DNA of 58,625 bases from Kocuria rosea subsp. polaris (GTDB taxonomy: Bacteria > Actinomycetota > Actinomycetes > Actinomycetales > Micrococcaceae). The stretch is from contig NZ_LQBK01000040.1 of assembly GCF_001483755.1 (NCBI RefSeq), forward strand, positions 1 through 58,625. Reading direction: 5' to 3'. Position 1 is the first letter of the stretch. Each line of letters starts with the position of its first letter. Positions 44,543-52,156 of this stretch are shown here, piece by piece. Made by a program: the position numbers and the translations under genes. A model generated the notes under the pieces. It saw nothing but the letters and a program-made list of their open reading frames with translations. It was not told the DNA's origin and did not search any database.

Positions 44543-47256
44543 CAGCCGATGACCTCGATCAGGCCGCGGGCTCCCCGCTCGGCCTCCACGAGGGAGTGGT
44601 TGACGAAGGGGTAGGTGCCCGGCTCGGTGAACTCCAGCTCCACGAAGCCCCCCTGGGCGGGGGCGAGGTCGAGGGCCTGGGCCCCGCCGGACCCCGCGCC
44701 GCCGGGCTCCAGGAGGTAGGCGCCCTCCTTGTGCACGGTGTCGAACTGACCGCCCACCACGTGGAAGCTCAGCCCCGTGGACGGACCGGCCGCGAGGACC
44801 CGGATCCGCACCCGCTCGCCGGTGCGGGCGGTCAGCGGCTCGTGCAGGTACTGGGTGGCGTGCCCGTTGAAGACCGTCAGGCTGGGCACCCCGCCCGGGA
44901 TCCTGGCGGGGTCCACGACCGCGTCCACCCCCACGCCGGCCCCGTCGCCGGCGGTCTCCTCGGGCGGGCCCAGGTACGTCTCGTTCTGCACGAGGAGCCA
45001 GTCGTGGTCCACCTCGGGGAGCCCCGGCGGGTCGATCACCACGGCGCCGAACATGCCCGCCGCCACGTGCGTGCTCATCGGGGCGGTGGAGCAGTGGTAG
45101 AGCCAGATGCCCGAGCGCACCGCCTCGAAGCGGTAGACGAGGGACTCCCCCGGGGCGACGGTGCGCATGTTCTCGTCGGGCGCCACCGTGCCGGCGTGGA
45201 AGTCCACCGAGTGCCCCATCGTGCCGCCGTTGCGCAGCGTGATCTCGAAGACGTCGCCGACCTCCCCGTGCAGCGTGGGGCCCATGTAGCGGCCGTTGTA
45301 CGTCCACGCCCGCATGCGGACGCCGGGGGCGATCTCGTGCTCGCCCTCGGAGACGTCGAGGTCCACGCGGTGCACCCGCCGGCCGTCCTCCAGCACACCC
45401 TCCCCGACGGGCTCGAGCACGGGGGAGCGGACCTCGGCGTCCGCTCCCGGGGCGGCCGCGAGGTCCGCCCCGGCGGCCGGATCGGTGCCGGCCGGGACCG
45501 GTCCGGGCGCGCCCTGCTCCGGTCCGGCCGCGGCGCCGGGAGCGCCGTCCGCGCCGACCGCGACCACGTCGAGGGTCATGCCCATGCTGCGGTGCCCGAC
45601 GATCGAGCACCACCCCTCCAGGGAGCCGTCGACCACGCCGGCCTCCACGGTCACCGTCCGCCCGGGGGCGACGCGCCCGGAGCTCGTGCCGGAGGCCAGG
45701 ACGAGGTCGTGGACGTTGGTCGGGTCCTCGTTCGTGAGCTCGATCACGAGTTCGTCGCCGAGCGGGACCTCCACCGTGGCGGGCTCGAAGCGCATTCCCT
45801 CCCGGGCGCTGACCTGCACGGTGGTCGTCCCGCCCGTGGCCGGGACCCCGGAGCCGCCGCCGCGCAGGTCGAAGCCTGCCGCGGCGGGGTTCGCGGCGAT
45901 GCCCGCCGCGACGCCCAGGGCCACCACCAGCACTCCGGCCAGCGCCTCGCGGGCCGGCCGCGGAGGCGCGGCGGGGGCGACGGCCTCCGGTGCGGGCGCC
46001 GGCTCCCCGGTCCGGCGGGCCACGGCGGCCCGGCGCCCCGCCACCGAGATCCGGGCGGCGGAGACCATGAGCGGGACGAACGCGAAGAGCGCCGCGGCGC
46101 CCAGGAGGGAGACCACGGCCCGGACCCAGGAGGGCACCGTGCCCGGTGGGAGGGCGAAGAGCAGCACGCACAGGTTGACGACCACCACGCGGAACGTCCC
46201 GGCGCGGTTGATGGCCCGGTGGGCCGCCCGCACGGTCGCCGGGCCGCCTCCCATGGTCACCGGCAGGAGGTAGCTCATGGCCCCCAGCAGCACCTGGACC
46301 AGGAAGCCGGCCACGAACGGGACGGTCAGCTGTCCCAGCGCCGCCGCGTCGAACCCGCGCAGGCCCACGACGAGGGCGGCCGCGACCGTGGTGGCCGCCC
46401 ACCACAGGACGCCGGCCGCCACGGACCAGCCCGCGTAGTCGGCGGGGCGGGCCCGCCCCGCGGCCTGCGCGAGCACCCCGACCACGGCGCCCAGCCCCGC
46501 CGCGTACACGACCAGTCCCGCCGCGGCGAGCGCGGAGGACCCCGCCAGCGCCGCGGTCCCGGTGAGCACCAGCCCGCCGGCCAGCACGGGCAGCGCGGCG
46601 GCGCCGACCCGGGTGGAGCGCTCCGGCAGGCGCGTGCGCAGGATCGTGGGCCACAGGGTGAGCACGGTCCCGGCGACGGTCAGGCCCACGAAGCCCAGGA
46701 CGTTGACGGCCTCGTGGGCGAGGAGCAGGCGCGCGTGCCGGCCGGCGGCGGGGCCGGCGGCCAGGAGCGCGCCGAGGACGGCGCCGACCGGCAGCAGGAA
46801 GGCCGCGGTCACGTAGTAGCGCACGGTCACGGCGAACCGGGACGGCAGCGCCGTGCGCAGCTGCCGGAGCAGGGACGCGCCGTGCCAGGCCACCGCGGCG
46901 CCCACGGCGGTCGACGCGACGAGCACCAGGCCGTACCAGCCGGTGAGGAGGCCCACGACCAGCAGCGCGGTGCCGGCGTTGAGCAGCCCGATCCGGGCCA
47001 GCTGCCGGCCCCGGGCGTCGTCGGGCACCCGGTTCTTCAGCAGGGAGTCGGTGAAGTGCTGGGACCACACCAGGATCGAGTTGGTGACGAGCCCCAGGGT
47101 GACCACGTGCACCAGCAGCCACCGCGTCTCCGGGATCCAGCGGTGGAAGAGGACCACGAGCAGCAGGACCGCCATCCACAGGCGGACCGGCCGGCCGGCC
47201 CGGCGGTGCCAGGAGGACCGCCCTCCGGGGCGTGCGGATGCGTGCACGGTACTCAC
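44542..47256 (-). CDS. nirK: membrane-anchored copper nitrite reductase with extra N-terminal cupredoxin
   Basis: A 904-aa protein. Residues 20-430 form about ten transmembrane helices with several His residues (FHRW, SQHFTDS, LLLAHEAVN). A cupredoxin domain follows (about 445-550) with type-1 copper ligands in NVHDLVL, WCSIVGHRSMGM. The last 310 residues are a two-domain CuNIR: GHSVDFH (type-1 and type-2 His, about 684), LYHCSTAPMSTHVAAGM (type-2 His, Cys, His, Met, about 720) and FVNHSLVEAERG (type-2 His, about 883). The ligand set is complete, so nitrite reduction to NO is predicted outside the membrane. Start GTG 47256; the promoter candidate is TATACT (47286-47291, minus). Confidence 0.9.
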   Translation of the reverse strand: MSTVHASARPGGRSSWHRRAGRPVRLWMAVLLLVVLFHRWIPETRWLLVHVVTLGLVTNSILVWSQHFTDSLLKNRVPDDARGRQLARIGLLNAGTALLVVGLLTGWYGLVLVASTAVGAAVAWHGASLLRQLRTALPSRFAVTVRYYVTAAFLLPVGAVLGALLAAGPAAGRHARLLLAHEAVNVLGFVGLTVAGTVLTLWPTILRTRLPERSTRVGAAALPVLAGGLVLTGTAALAGSSALAAAGLVVYAAGLGAVVGVLAQAAGRARPADYAGWSVAAGVLWWAATTVAAALVVGLRGFDAAALGQLTVPFVAGFLVQVLLGAMSYLLPVTMGGGPATVRAAHRAINRAGTFRVVVVNLCVLLFALPPGTVPSWVRAVVSLLGAAALFAFVPLMVSAARISVAGRRAAVARRTGEPAPAPEAVAPAAPPRPAREALAGVLVVALGVAAGIAANPAAAGFDLRGGGSGVPATGGTTTVQVSAREGMRFEPATVEVPLGDELVIELTNEDPTNVHDLVLASGTSSGRVAPGRTVTVEAGVVDGSLEGWCSIVGHRSMGMTLDVVAVGADGAPGAAAGPEQGAPGPVPAGTDPAAGADLAAAPGADAEVRSPVLEPVGEGVLEDGRRVHRVDLDVSEGEHEIAPGVRMRAWTYNGRYMGPTLHGEVGDVFEITLRNGGTMGHSVDFHAGTVAPDENMRTVAPGESLVYRFEAVRSGIWLYHCSTAPMSTHVAAGMFGAVVIDPPGLPEVDHDWLLVQNETYLGPPEETAGDGAGVGVDAVVDPARIPGGVPSLTVFNGHATQYLHEPLTARTGERVRIRVLAAGPSTGLSFHVVGGQFDTVHKEGAYLLEPGGAGSGGAQALDLAPAQGGFVELEFTEPGTYPFVNHSLVEAERGARGLIEVIG

Positions 47257-47331
47257 CTGCTCTGCTAATTTGCGGATCAGATACCAGTATAGAGGGCGGT
47301 CGCCGCCGGACGTGCCGCCTACGATGGGGGC
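47257..47331. promoter_or_regulatory. divergent nirK / DUF456 promoter region
   Basis: On the minus strand TATACT (47286-47291) would start nirK transcription about 23 nt before its GTG; no matching -35 is visible, suggesting an activated promoter. The nirK leader is AT-rich (ctaatttgcggatcag). On the plus strand TACGAT (47320-47325) ends 6 nt before the DUF456 GTG. No perfect regulator palindrome was seen. Confidence 0.5.
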
Positions 47332-47832
47332 GTGACTGCCGAGATCATCGCGACCCTCGTCGCCGCCGCCCTGCTCGTCGTCGGGTGCCTCGGCGTCGTG
47401 GTGCCGGTGCTGCCGGGGTCGATCCTGATCGTGGTCGGGCTGCTGGTCTGGGCGCTCACGGTCCAGGCCGTCGAGGGCTGGACCGTCCTGGCCGTGGGCT
47501 CCGCGCTGGCGATCGCCGGGATGGCCGCGAGCGCCGTGCTCACGGGGACCCGGCTCAAGCGCCGGCAGATCCCCAACCGCTCCCTCCTGCACGCCGCGGC
47601 CGGCGCCGTGGTGGGGCTGTTCGTCATCCCGGTGGTGGGGATCTTCGTGGGGTTCTTCGTGGGCCTGCTCCTGAGCGAGACCGCCCGCCGGCGCGACCTC
47701 CGGGCGGCGCTGGACGCCAGCTGGGCGGGCCTCAAGGCGGCCGGCCTGGGGATCGTCGTGGAGTTCGCGTGCGCGCTCGCCGCCTCCACGGTGTTCGTGC
47801 TGGGCGCGCTGGTCCTCTTCACGACCGCCTGA
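47332..47832 (+). CDS. DUF456 family membrane protein
   Basis: A 166-aa membrane protein with the DUF456 pattern: LGCLGVVVPVLPGSILIVVG near the N-terminus, a middle amphipathic segment (TGTRLKRRQIPNRSLLHAA) and GAVVGLFVIPVVGIFVGFFVG with Gly-rich helices. The function of the family is unknown. Start GTG 47332, with TACGAT ending 6 nt upstream (leaderless). It diverges from nirK with a 75-bp spacer, which may mean joint control, but DUF456 is widespread and need not be linked to nitrite. Confidence 0.82.
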   Translation: MTAEIIATLVAAALLVVGCLGVVVPVLPGSILIVVGLLVWALTVQAVEGWTVLAVGSALAIAGMAASAVLTGTRLKRRQIPNRSLLHAAAGAVVGLFVIPVVGIFVGFFVGLLLSETARRRDLRAALDASWAGLKAAGLGIVVEFACALAASTVFVLGALVLFTTA

Positions 47833-47866
47833 GCCCGGGCCGGGTCCGCGGTGCGGGCGGGACGGG

Positions 47867-47903
47867 CCGAGGGCCCGGACACCACGGGTGTCCGGGCCCT
47901 CGG
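47867..47903. terminator. bidirectional hairpin between DUF456 and moeA
   Basis: A perfect 17-bp stem (47867-47883 with 47887-47903) with an ACG loop sits between two convergent stops and can end both transcripts, including the moa-moe operon. Confidence 0.8.
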
Positions 47904-47935
47904 CGTGCCGCGGCGGCTGGGTGCTCTGCGGCGGC

Positions 47936-49303
47936 TCAGCGCCAGGGCAGGGGGACCACCTCGACGTCCTGGCCGGCGGCCACCCCGCCCGGCGGGACCA
48001 CGGCGATGACGTCCGCGTGCGCGAGCCCGCGCAGCATGTTCGCGCCGACCCGGTCCCGGGGGGAGACCGTCCCGTCCCGGAGGTAGCCGGGCACCAGGGC
48101 GGTGACCTTCTGGCCCGGCAGCTCCTCGGTCGCGGGCAGGGTGCGCGTGGCCGGGGGCTGGTCGCCGTGCAGCTTGGCCAGCAGGGGCTCGGCCACCGTG
48201 AAGATGCTGGTCATCGCGGCCAGCGGATTGCCGGGCAGGCCGACGACGAAGGGACCGTCCTCGGGCAGCCGGGCCAGGAAAGTGGGGTGCCCGGGGCGCT
48301 GGGCGAGGCCGTCGAGCAGGAAGACCGCACCCAGCTCCAGGAGCGCGGAGCGGACGTGGTCGGCGTCGGAGTGCCCGGTCCCCCCGGTGGTGATGACCAC
48401 CTCGGTGCGGGCGTCGAGCACCGAGGCCATGCCGGAGGGCGCCTCGGTCAGGGCGGAGAGCATCGCCTTGGCGGTGTCCTCGACGCGCCGGAGCTGGTCC
48501 ACCGACCCGCCGAGCATCTCCACGAACGTGGGCAGCTGGGGGCCGAAGGCGTCCCGGACCTGACCAGGCTCGGGGATCCCGTCCTCGACGACCTCGCTGC
48601 CGGTGAGCAGGATGGTCACGCGCGGACGGCGCCGGACCGGGAGCATGTCGTGGCCGCTGACGGCGGCGAAGGCGATGTGCGCCGGGTTGAGCAGGCACTC
48701 GGCGTGCAGGATGACGTCCCCGGCCGCGACCTCCTCGCCCGTGCGGCGGATGTTCTGCCCGTAGGGGATGTCCTCGGCCGAGGGGGCGTGGGCGGCGATC
48801 GTGAGCACGGTCCCCTCCTCGGACAGGTGGGCGTACTCGTCCCGCAGCACGGCCCGGGCCCCGGCCGGCACGAGGCCGCCGGTGACGATGCGGGTGGCCT
48901 CTCCCGGCTCCAGGTTGAGCACCGGCCGGTAGAGCTCCTTCGGCGGGATGGTCAGCATCTTGCGGGGATCCGTCTCGACGGGCTCGGGGAAGACCACCGT
49001 CCACGGCTGGGGGCCCGCCACGGCGTAGCCGTCCATGGCGGAGGAGGCGTAGTGCGGGACCGGGATCGGCGCGGTGACGTCCTCGGCCAGGACCTCGCCG
49101 AGCGCCTCGTGCAGGGGCAGCCAGTGGCTGGGCAGCGCGGCGGCGATCTCGTAGGAGAACTGCCGTGCCCGGTGCCACTCGGCGTCGTGGAGGGTCTCCA
49201 CCTCCTCCGGGGCGCTCTCGGGCGTGCCGCTGTCGTCCTCGATGACGGGCAGCGCGTGCGTGTAGGGGCTGTTGGTGTCGTGGGGCAGGGGCAGTCCGGA
49301 CAT
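47936..49303 (-). CDS. moeA: molybdopterin molybdotransferase MoeA, divergent paralogue
   Basis: A 455-aa MoeA-family protein, longer than the second copy at 52157. Family motifs are YASSAMDGYAVAG, VTGGLVPAGARAVL, LLTGSEVV, TTGGTGHSDADHVRSAL and VGLPGNPLAAM. It ligates molybdate to adenylylated molybdopterin. Two normally well-kept regions are altered: the DSN-containing loop reads PGQVRDAFGPQLPTF, and TSGGVSxGDYD reads TTGGTGHSDADH. An acidic N-terminal extension of about 35 residues precedes the core. GAGGAGAA lies before the ATG, which overlaps the stop of the DUF6457 gene (TGATG). It is the last gene of the moaA-moaD-mobA-DUF6457-moeA operon. Confidence 0.9.
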   Translation of the reverse strand: MSGLPLPHDTNSPYTHALPVIEDDSGTPESAPEEVETLHDAEWHRARQFSYEIAAALPSHWLPLHEALGEVLAEDVTAPIPVPHYASSAMDGYAVAGPQPWTVVFPEPVETDPRKMLTIPPKELYRPVLNLEPGEATRIVTGGLVPAGARAVLRDEYAHLSEEGTVLTIAAHAPSAEDIPYGQNIRRTGEEVAAGDVILHAECLLNPAHIAFAAVSGHDMLPVRRRPRVTILLTGSEVVEDGIPEPGQVRDAFGPQLPTFVEMLGGSVDQLRRVEDTAKAMLSALTEAPSGMASVLDARTEVVITTGGTGHSDADHVRSALLELGAVFLLDGLAQRPGHPTFLARLPEDGPFVVGLPGNPLAAMTSIFTVAEPLLAKLHGDQPPATRTLPATEELPGQKVTALVPGYLRDGTVSPRDRVGANMLRGLAHADVIAVVPPGGVAAGQDVEVVPLPWR

Positions 49304-49599
49304 CAGTTCTCCTCGGGGGATCGGCGGGCGGCGGCGACGAGGCCGTCGACGGTCTGCAGGGCGCGTGCCAGGACGAGCTGCTCGTCCTCGCCCGCGGCCG
49401 CGGCACGGCCCACGTGGTAGCCGAGCAGGTAGGCGGTGGCCGGGACGGCGGGGCGCACGGTGCCGTGGGCGACCCGGCCGCTGAGGCCGAGCACGGCGTC
49501 CAGGGGGAGCTCGGTGCCGGGCACGTCCAGGGCTCCGCGCACCGTCGTGATCCACCGCTCCAAGATCTCGTTCTCGGCCGGGCTCAGGTCCTCGGGCAT
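49303..49599 (-). CDS. DUF6457-like small protein in Moco operon
   Basis: A 98-aa, mostly helical, acidic protein (MPEDLSPAENEILERWITTV...LDAVLGLSGRVAHGTVRPAVPATAY) resembling the DUF6457 family, which I know as a short actinobacterial protein near mobA or moeA. Its function is unknown. Its placement between mobA and moeA, with a one-base overlap with moeA, suggests a helper in molybdenum cofactor assembly (inference). The upstream frame to 49926 is a shadow of mobA. Confidence 0.72.
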   Translation of the reverse strand: MPEDLSPAENEILERWITTVRGALDVPGTELPLDAVLGLSGRVAHGTVRPAVPATAYLLGYHVGRAAAAGEDEQLVLARALQTVDGLVAAARRSPEEN

Positions 49600-49637
49600 G
49601 CGCTGCTCCTCCCGGGCGGTGGGCCGCCCGCTCGTGG

Positions 49638-50231
49638 TCAGGTCAGGTGGTGCCTCTGCACATCGTCCCACGTATCGACGTCCGCGGTGGCGTCCTCGGG
49701 CACGGTGACGTCCCGCAGGGGGAGCTCGCGCACGAAGGAGAACACGGACCGGTCCGCGGCGTCCCGCCCCGCGAACGCCCCGCGCAGCGCGTCGCTGCGG
49801 TAGAGGGCGGCGAGGGGCTGGCGGTGGCCGCCGGGCGGGACGCAGACGTGGCCGGCGGCGCCGGGCTCGCTCCGGGCGGCCGCCAGCAGGAGGGGCACCG
49901 CCCGCGACACCCCGGGCATGTCGCACGCCAGCGTCATGGTCCAGTCCGCGCCGGGCAGGTCGCCGAGGGCCCGCAGCCCGGCGGCGATGCCGGCCGCCGG
50001 CCCGGAGAACGGGGGGTCCTCGCGGGTCAGCAGCACGCCCTCGGGAAGAGCCAGGTCGGGGGGCCCGACGACGACGACGCCCGCCGCCTCCCGGACCGCG
50101 TCCAGGGTGAGCTCCAGCAGGGTGCGTCCTTCCCGCCGCAGCCGGGCCTTGGGCCGTCCGCCCAGGCGCGCGGAGCGGCCGCCGGCCAGGACCACGGCGT
50201 GGAAGACCGGGGTCGGACCCGGGGCGCTCAT
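49638..50231 (-). CDS. mobA: molybdenum cofactor guanylyltransferase MobA
   Basis: A 197-aa nucleotidyltransferase with the MobA signature VVLAGGRSARLGGRPKARL (GTP loop plus Lys), and LACDMPGVSRA with the metal-binding Asp. It attaches GMP to Mo-molybdopterin to make the bis-MGD cofactor, the form required by the NarG protein encoded at the end of this window. CVPPGGHRQPLAALY is another conserved stretch. ATG starts 4 bp after the moaD stop. Confidence 0.9.
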   Translation of the reverse strand: MSAPGPTPVFHAVVLAGGRSARLGGRPKARLRREGRTLLELTLDAVREAAGVVVVGPPDLALPEGVLLTREDPPFSGPAAGIAAGLRALGDLPGADWTMTLACDMPGVSRAVPLLLAAARSEPGAAGHVCVPPGGHRQPLAALYRSDALRGAFAGRDAADRSVFSFVRELPLRDVTVPEDATADVDTWDDVQRHHLT

Positions 50232-50235
50232 CCGG

Positions 50236-50502
50236 TCACCCGCCCGAGAAGGGCGGGAGGACGTCGAGCACCGCCCCGTCCGGGACGGGGGCCTGCGGGT
50301 CGGGGCAGGCCACGCCGTCGAGCAGGTAGCTGGACCGGGCCAGCACCTCGGCCAGCGGCGGCTGCCCCGGCGGAGGCTGCGGGTGCCGCCGCGCCAGCAG
50401 CTCCTCCACCTCCCGGCGGGACCGGGCGGGCCGGTCCAGCGGCACGGTCTCGGCCTCGGTCCCGGCCGCGGCCCGGGCAGCCGCGAAGTAGCGCACCAGC
50501 AT
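50236..50502 (-). CDS. moaD: molybdopterin synthase small subunit MoaD/ThiS-like
   Basis: An 88-aa beta-grasp protein ending in LDVLPPFSGG, the C-terminal Gly-Gly that becomes a thiocarboxylate and delivers sulfur to cyclic pyranopterin monophosphate. The N-terminus MLVRYFAAARAAAGTEAETV is typical MoaD. The middle has a Pro-rich insert (RRHPQPPPGQPP). The large subunit MoaE is not in the window. GAGGCGAC precedes the ATG. It lies 6 bp after moaA and 4 bp before mobA. Confidence 0.88.
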   Translation of the reverse strand: MLVRYFAAARAAAGTEAETVPLDRPARSRREVEELLARRHPQPPPGQPPLAEVLARSSYLLDGVACPDPQAPVPDGAVLDVLPPFSGG

Positions 50503-50508
50503 GTCGCC

Positions 50509-51645
50509 TCAGCCCCCGATCGCGCTCATGGAGCGCTCCGGCTGGACGTAGTCGGCGGAGTCCAGGCCCACGTGGTCCATCCCGTGGGCGGCCGGCTTGG
50601 CCCACATCGCGGCCCGCCAGCGCTCGGCCAGCTCCACGTCGCTCGCCCCGGCGCGCAGCAGCGGGAGCAGGTCGACCTCCTCGTGCGAGAACAGGCAGGA
50701 CCGCACCCTGCCCTCGGCGGTGATCCGGGTCCGCTTGCAGTCGGCGCAGAAGGGCTCCGTCACGGACGCGATCACCCCCACGGTGCCCAGCGGCTCGTCC
50801 CCGGCACCGGGGTCCCCGCCACCGGGGTCCTGCGCGGGGTCCGCGGCGGAGGCCGCGGGGCGCACGTCCCACAGCTCGGCCGGGGCGCCGTCGCGCCGGC
50901 CCGGGTGCGGGGACAGCCGGAACCGCTCGCCGAGCCGGTCGCGGATCTCGGCGGCGGTGACCATGTCCGCCCGGGTCCAGCCGTGGTCGGCGTCCAGGGG
51001 CATCTGCTCGATGAAGCGCAGCGCGAAGCCGCGCTCGAGCGCCCACGCGAGCAGGTCGGCGGCCTCGTGGTCGTTGACCCCGCGCATCAGCACCGCGTTG
51101 ATCTTCACCGGGGACAGCCCCGCGGCGGCCGCGGCCTCGGCCCCGGCCAGGACGTCGGCGAGGCGGTCGCGGCGGGCCAGGGCCCGGAACGTCTCGGCGC
51201 TGAGGCTGTCCAGGGAGATGTTGACCCGGGTCAGTCCCGCCTCCGCGAGGCCCCGGGCGCGTCCGGCCAGGCCGATGCCGTTGGTCGTCAGCGAGACCGG
51301 CAGCGCCGGGTGCGCGGCGCGCACCCCGGCCACGATCTCCTCGAGGTCGCGGCGGACCAGGGGCTCCCCGCCGGTGAGGCGCAGCTCGGCGATCCCGAGC
51401 TGCGCCACGCCCACGCCGACGAGCCGGACGATCTCGTCCGCGCTCATCAGCTGCGCGGCGGGCAGCCAGGGCAGGCCGTCGGCGGGCATGCAGTAGGTGC
51501 AGCGCAGATTGCACTTGTCGATCACCGACAGCCGCATGTCGGTGGCGCGGCGGCCGTGGCGGTCCACGAGCCCCGCCTCGGCCGGGGCGCCGCTCGGCGC
51601 CGGACCGGCACTGCGGACCTGCGGAAGTCCCAGGGAAACGCTCAT
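50509..51645 (-). CDS. moaA: GTP 3',8-cyclase MoaA
   Basis: A 378-aa radical-SAM enzyme catalysing the first step of molybdopterin synthesis from GTP. The SAM cluster motif is DKCNLRCTYCMPADG (CxxxCxxC), with TGGEPLVRRDL as the SAM-binding GGEP. The second cluster is formed by FCADCKRTRIT and SCLFSHEE. The C-terminal Gly-Gly (SAIGG) needed for activity is present. A 25-residue Ala/Gly/Asp-rich insertion (about 265-290) is unusual. It heads the Moco operon; TACACT (51704-51709, minus) is a -10 candidate about 60 nt upstream. Confidence 0.93.
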   Translation of the reverse strand: MSVSLGLPQVRSAGPAPSGAPAEAGLVDRHGRRATDMRLSVIDKCNLRCTYCMPADGLPWLPAAQLMSADEIVRLVGVGVAQLGIAELRLTGGEPLVRRDLEEIVAGVRAAHPALPVSLTTNGIGLAGRARGLAEAGLTRVNISLDSLSAETFRALARRDRLADVLAGAEAAAAAGLSPVKINAVLMRGVNDHEAADLLAWALERGFALRFIEQMPLDADHGWTRADMVTAAEIRDRLGERFRLSPHPGRRDGAPAELWDVRPAASAADPAQDPGGGDPGAGDEPLGTVGVIASVTEPFCADCKRTRITAEGRVRSCLFSHEEVDLLPLLRAGASDVELAERWRAAMWAKPAAHGMDHVGLDSADYVQPERSMSAIGG

Positions 51646-51703
51646 GTCACCGCCTCGGTGGTTCCGTCCGGCACGCAGGGCTCCGGCGCCGGGATGTCCG
51701 CCC

Positions 51704-51709
51704 AGTGTA
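51704..51709 (-). promoter_or_regulatory. candidate -10 of the moaA operon
   Basis: TACACT on the minus strand predicts a leader of about 50 nt before moaA, too short for the Moco riboswitch fold known from other bacteria. Confidence 0.4.
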
Positions 51710-51770
51710 TGCAGGCCCCGGCACGCCGGGAACGCCCCGTGCCGTCCCGGGCGTCATCTCCGGCGCACGG

Positions 51771-52106
51771 TCAGCCGTCGTCCCGCTCCGGCGGGGCCAG
51801 CGCGTCCAGCTGCCGGAGGGCCGCGGACCACCGGCCCTTCCGCTCGTCCGGCGTCTGCTCCCACCACGGCGTGCCGCGCTCGCCGAGGCCCAGCTTCGCG
51901 AGCCCCACCCGGTCCCGGACGGCCCGCAGCTCCTCCTCCGTGCCGTCCCTGCGCACCGTGCGGACGGCCGCGCGGGCCCGGCCCAGGTGGGACCGCAGCC
52001 GGGCCGCCGCGTCCGGGGGCAGGGCGGGGTCCTGGCGTCGCCACCGGCGCCCGTCCACCACGACCCACCGGCCGTCCGGCGTGTGCTCCACGTCCCGTCG
52101 CGTCAT
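51771..52106 (-). CDS. conserved small protein of unknown function
   Basis: A 111-aa basic protein with TPDGRWVVVDGRRWRRQDPALP followed by a helical part (LRSHLGRARAAVRTVRRDG) and GLAKLGLGERGTPWWEQTP. I recognise this pattern as a common actinobacterial family sometimes labelled Tol-like biopolymer transporter, a label I consider unsupported. CAGGAT ends 7 nt before the ATG. It lies between moaA and the second moeA and diverges from the latter. Confidence 0.65.
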   Translation of the reverse strand: MTRRDVEHTPDGRWVVVDGRRWRRQDPALPPDAAARLRSHLGRARAAVRTVRRDGTEEELRAVRDRVGLAKLGLGERGTPWWEQTPDERKGRWSAALRQLDALAPPERDDG

Positions 52107-52156
52107 GGCCCCGATCCTGCCAGGCCGGGCCCGGCCCCGGCACCTACCCTGGGGGG

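Noticed and set aside
51646-51770. Moco riboswitch upstream of moaA
   Set aside because: The predicted leader is about 50 nt and no conserved fold was recognised.
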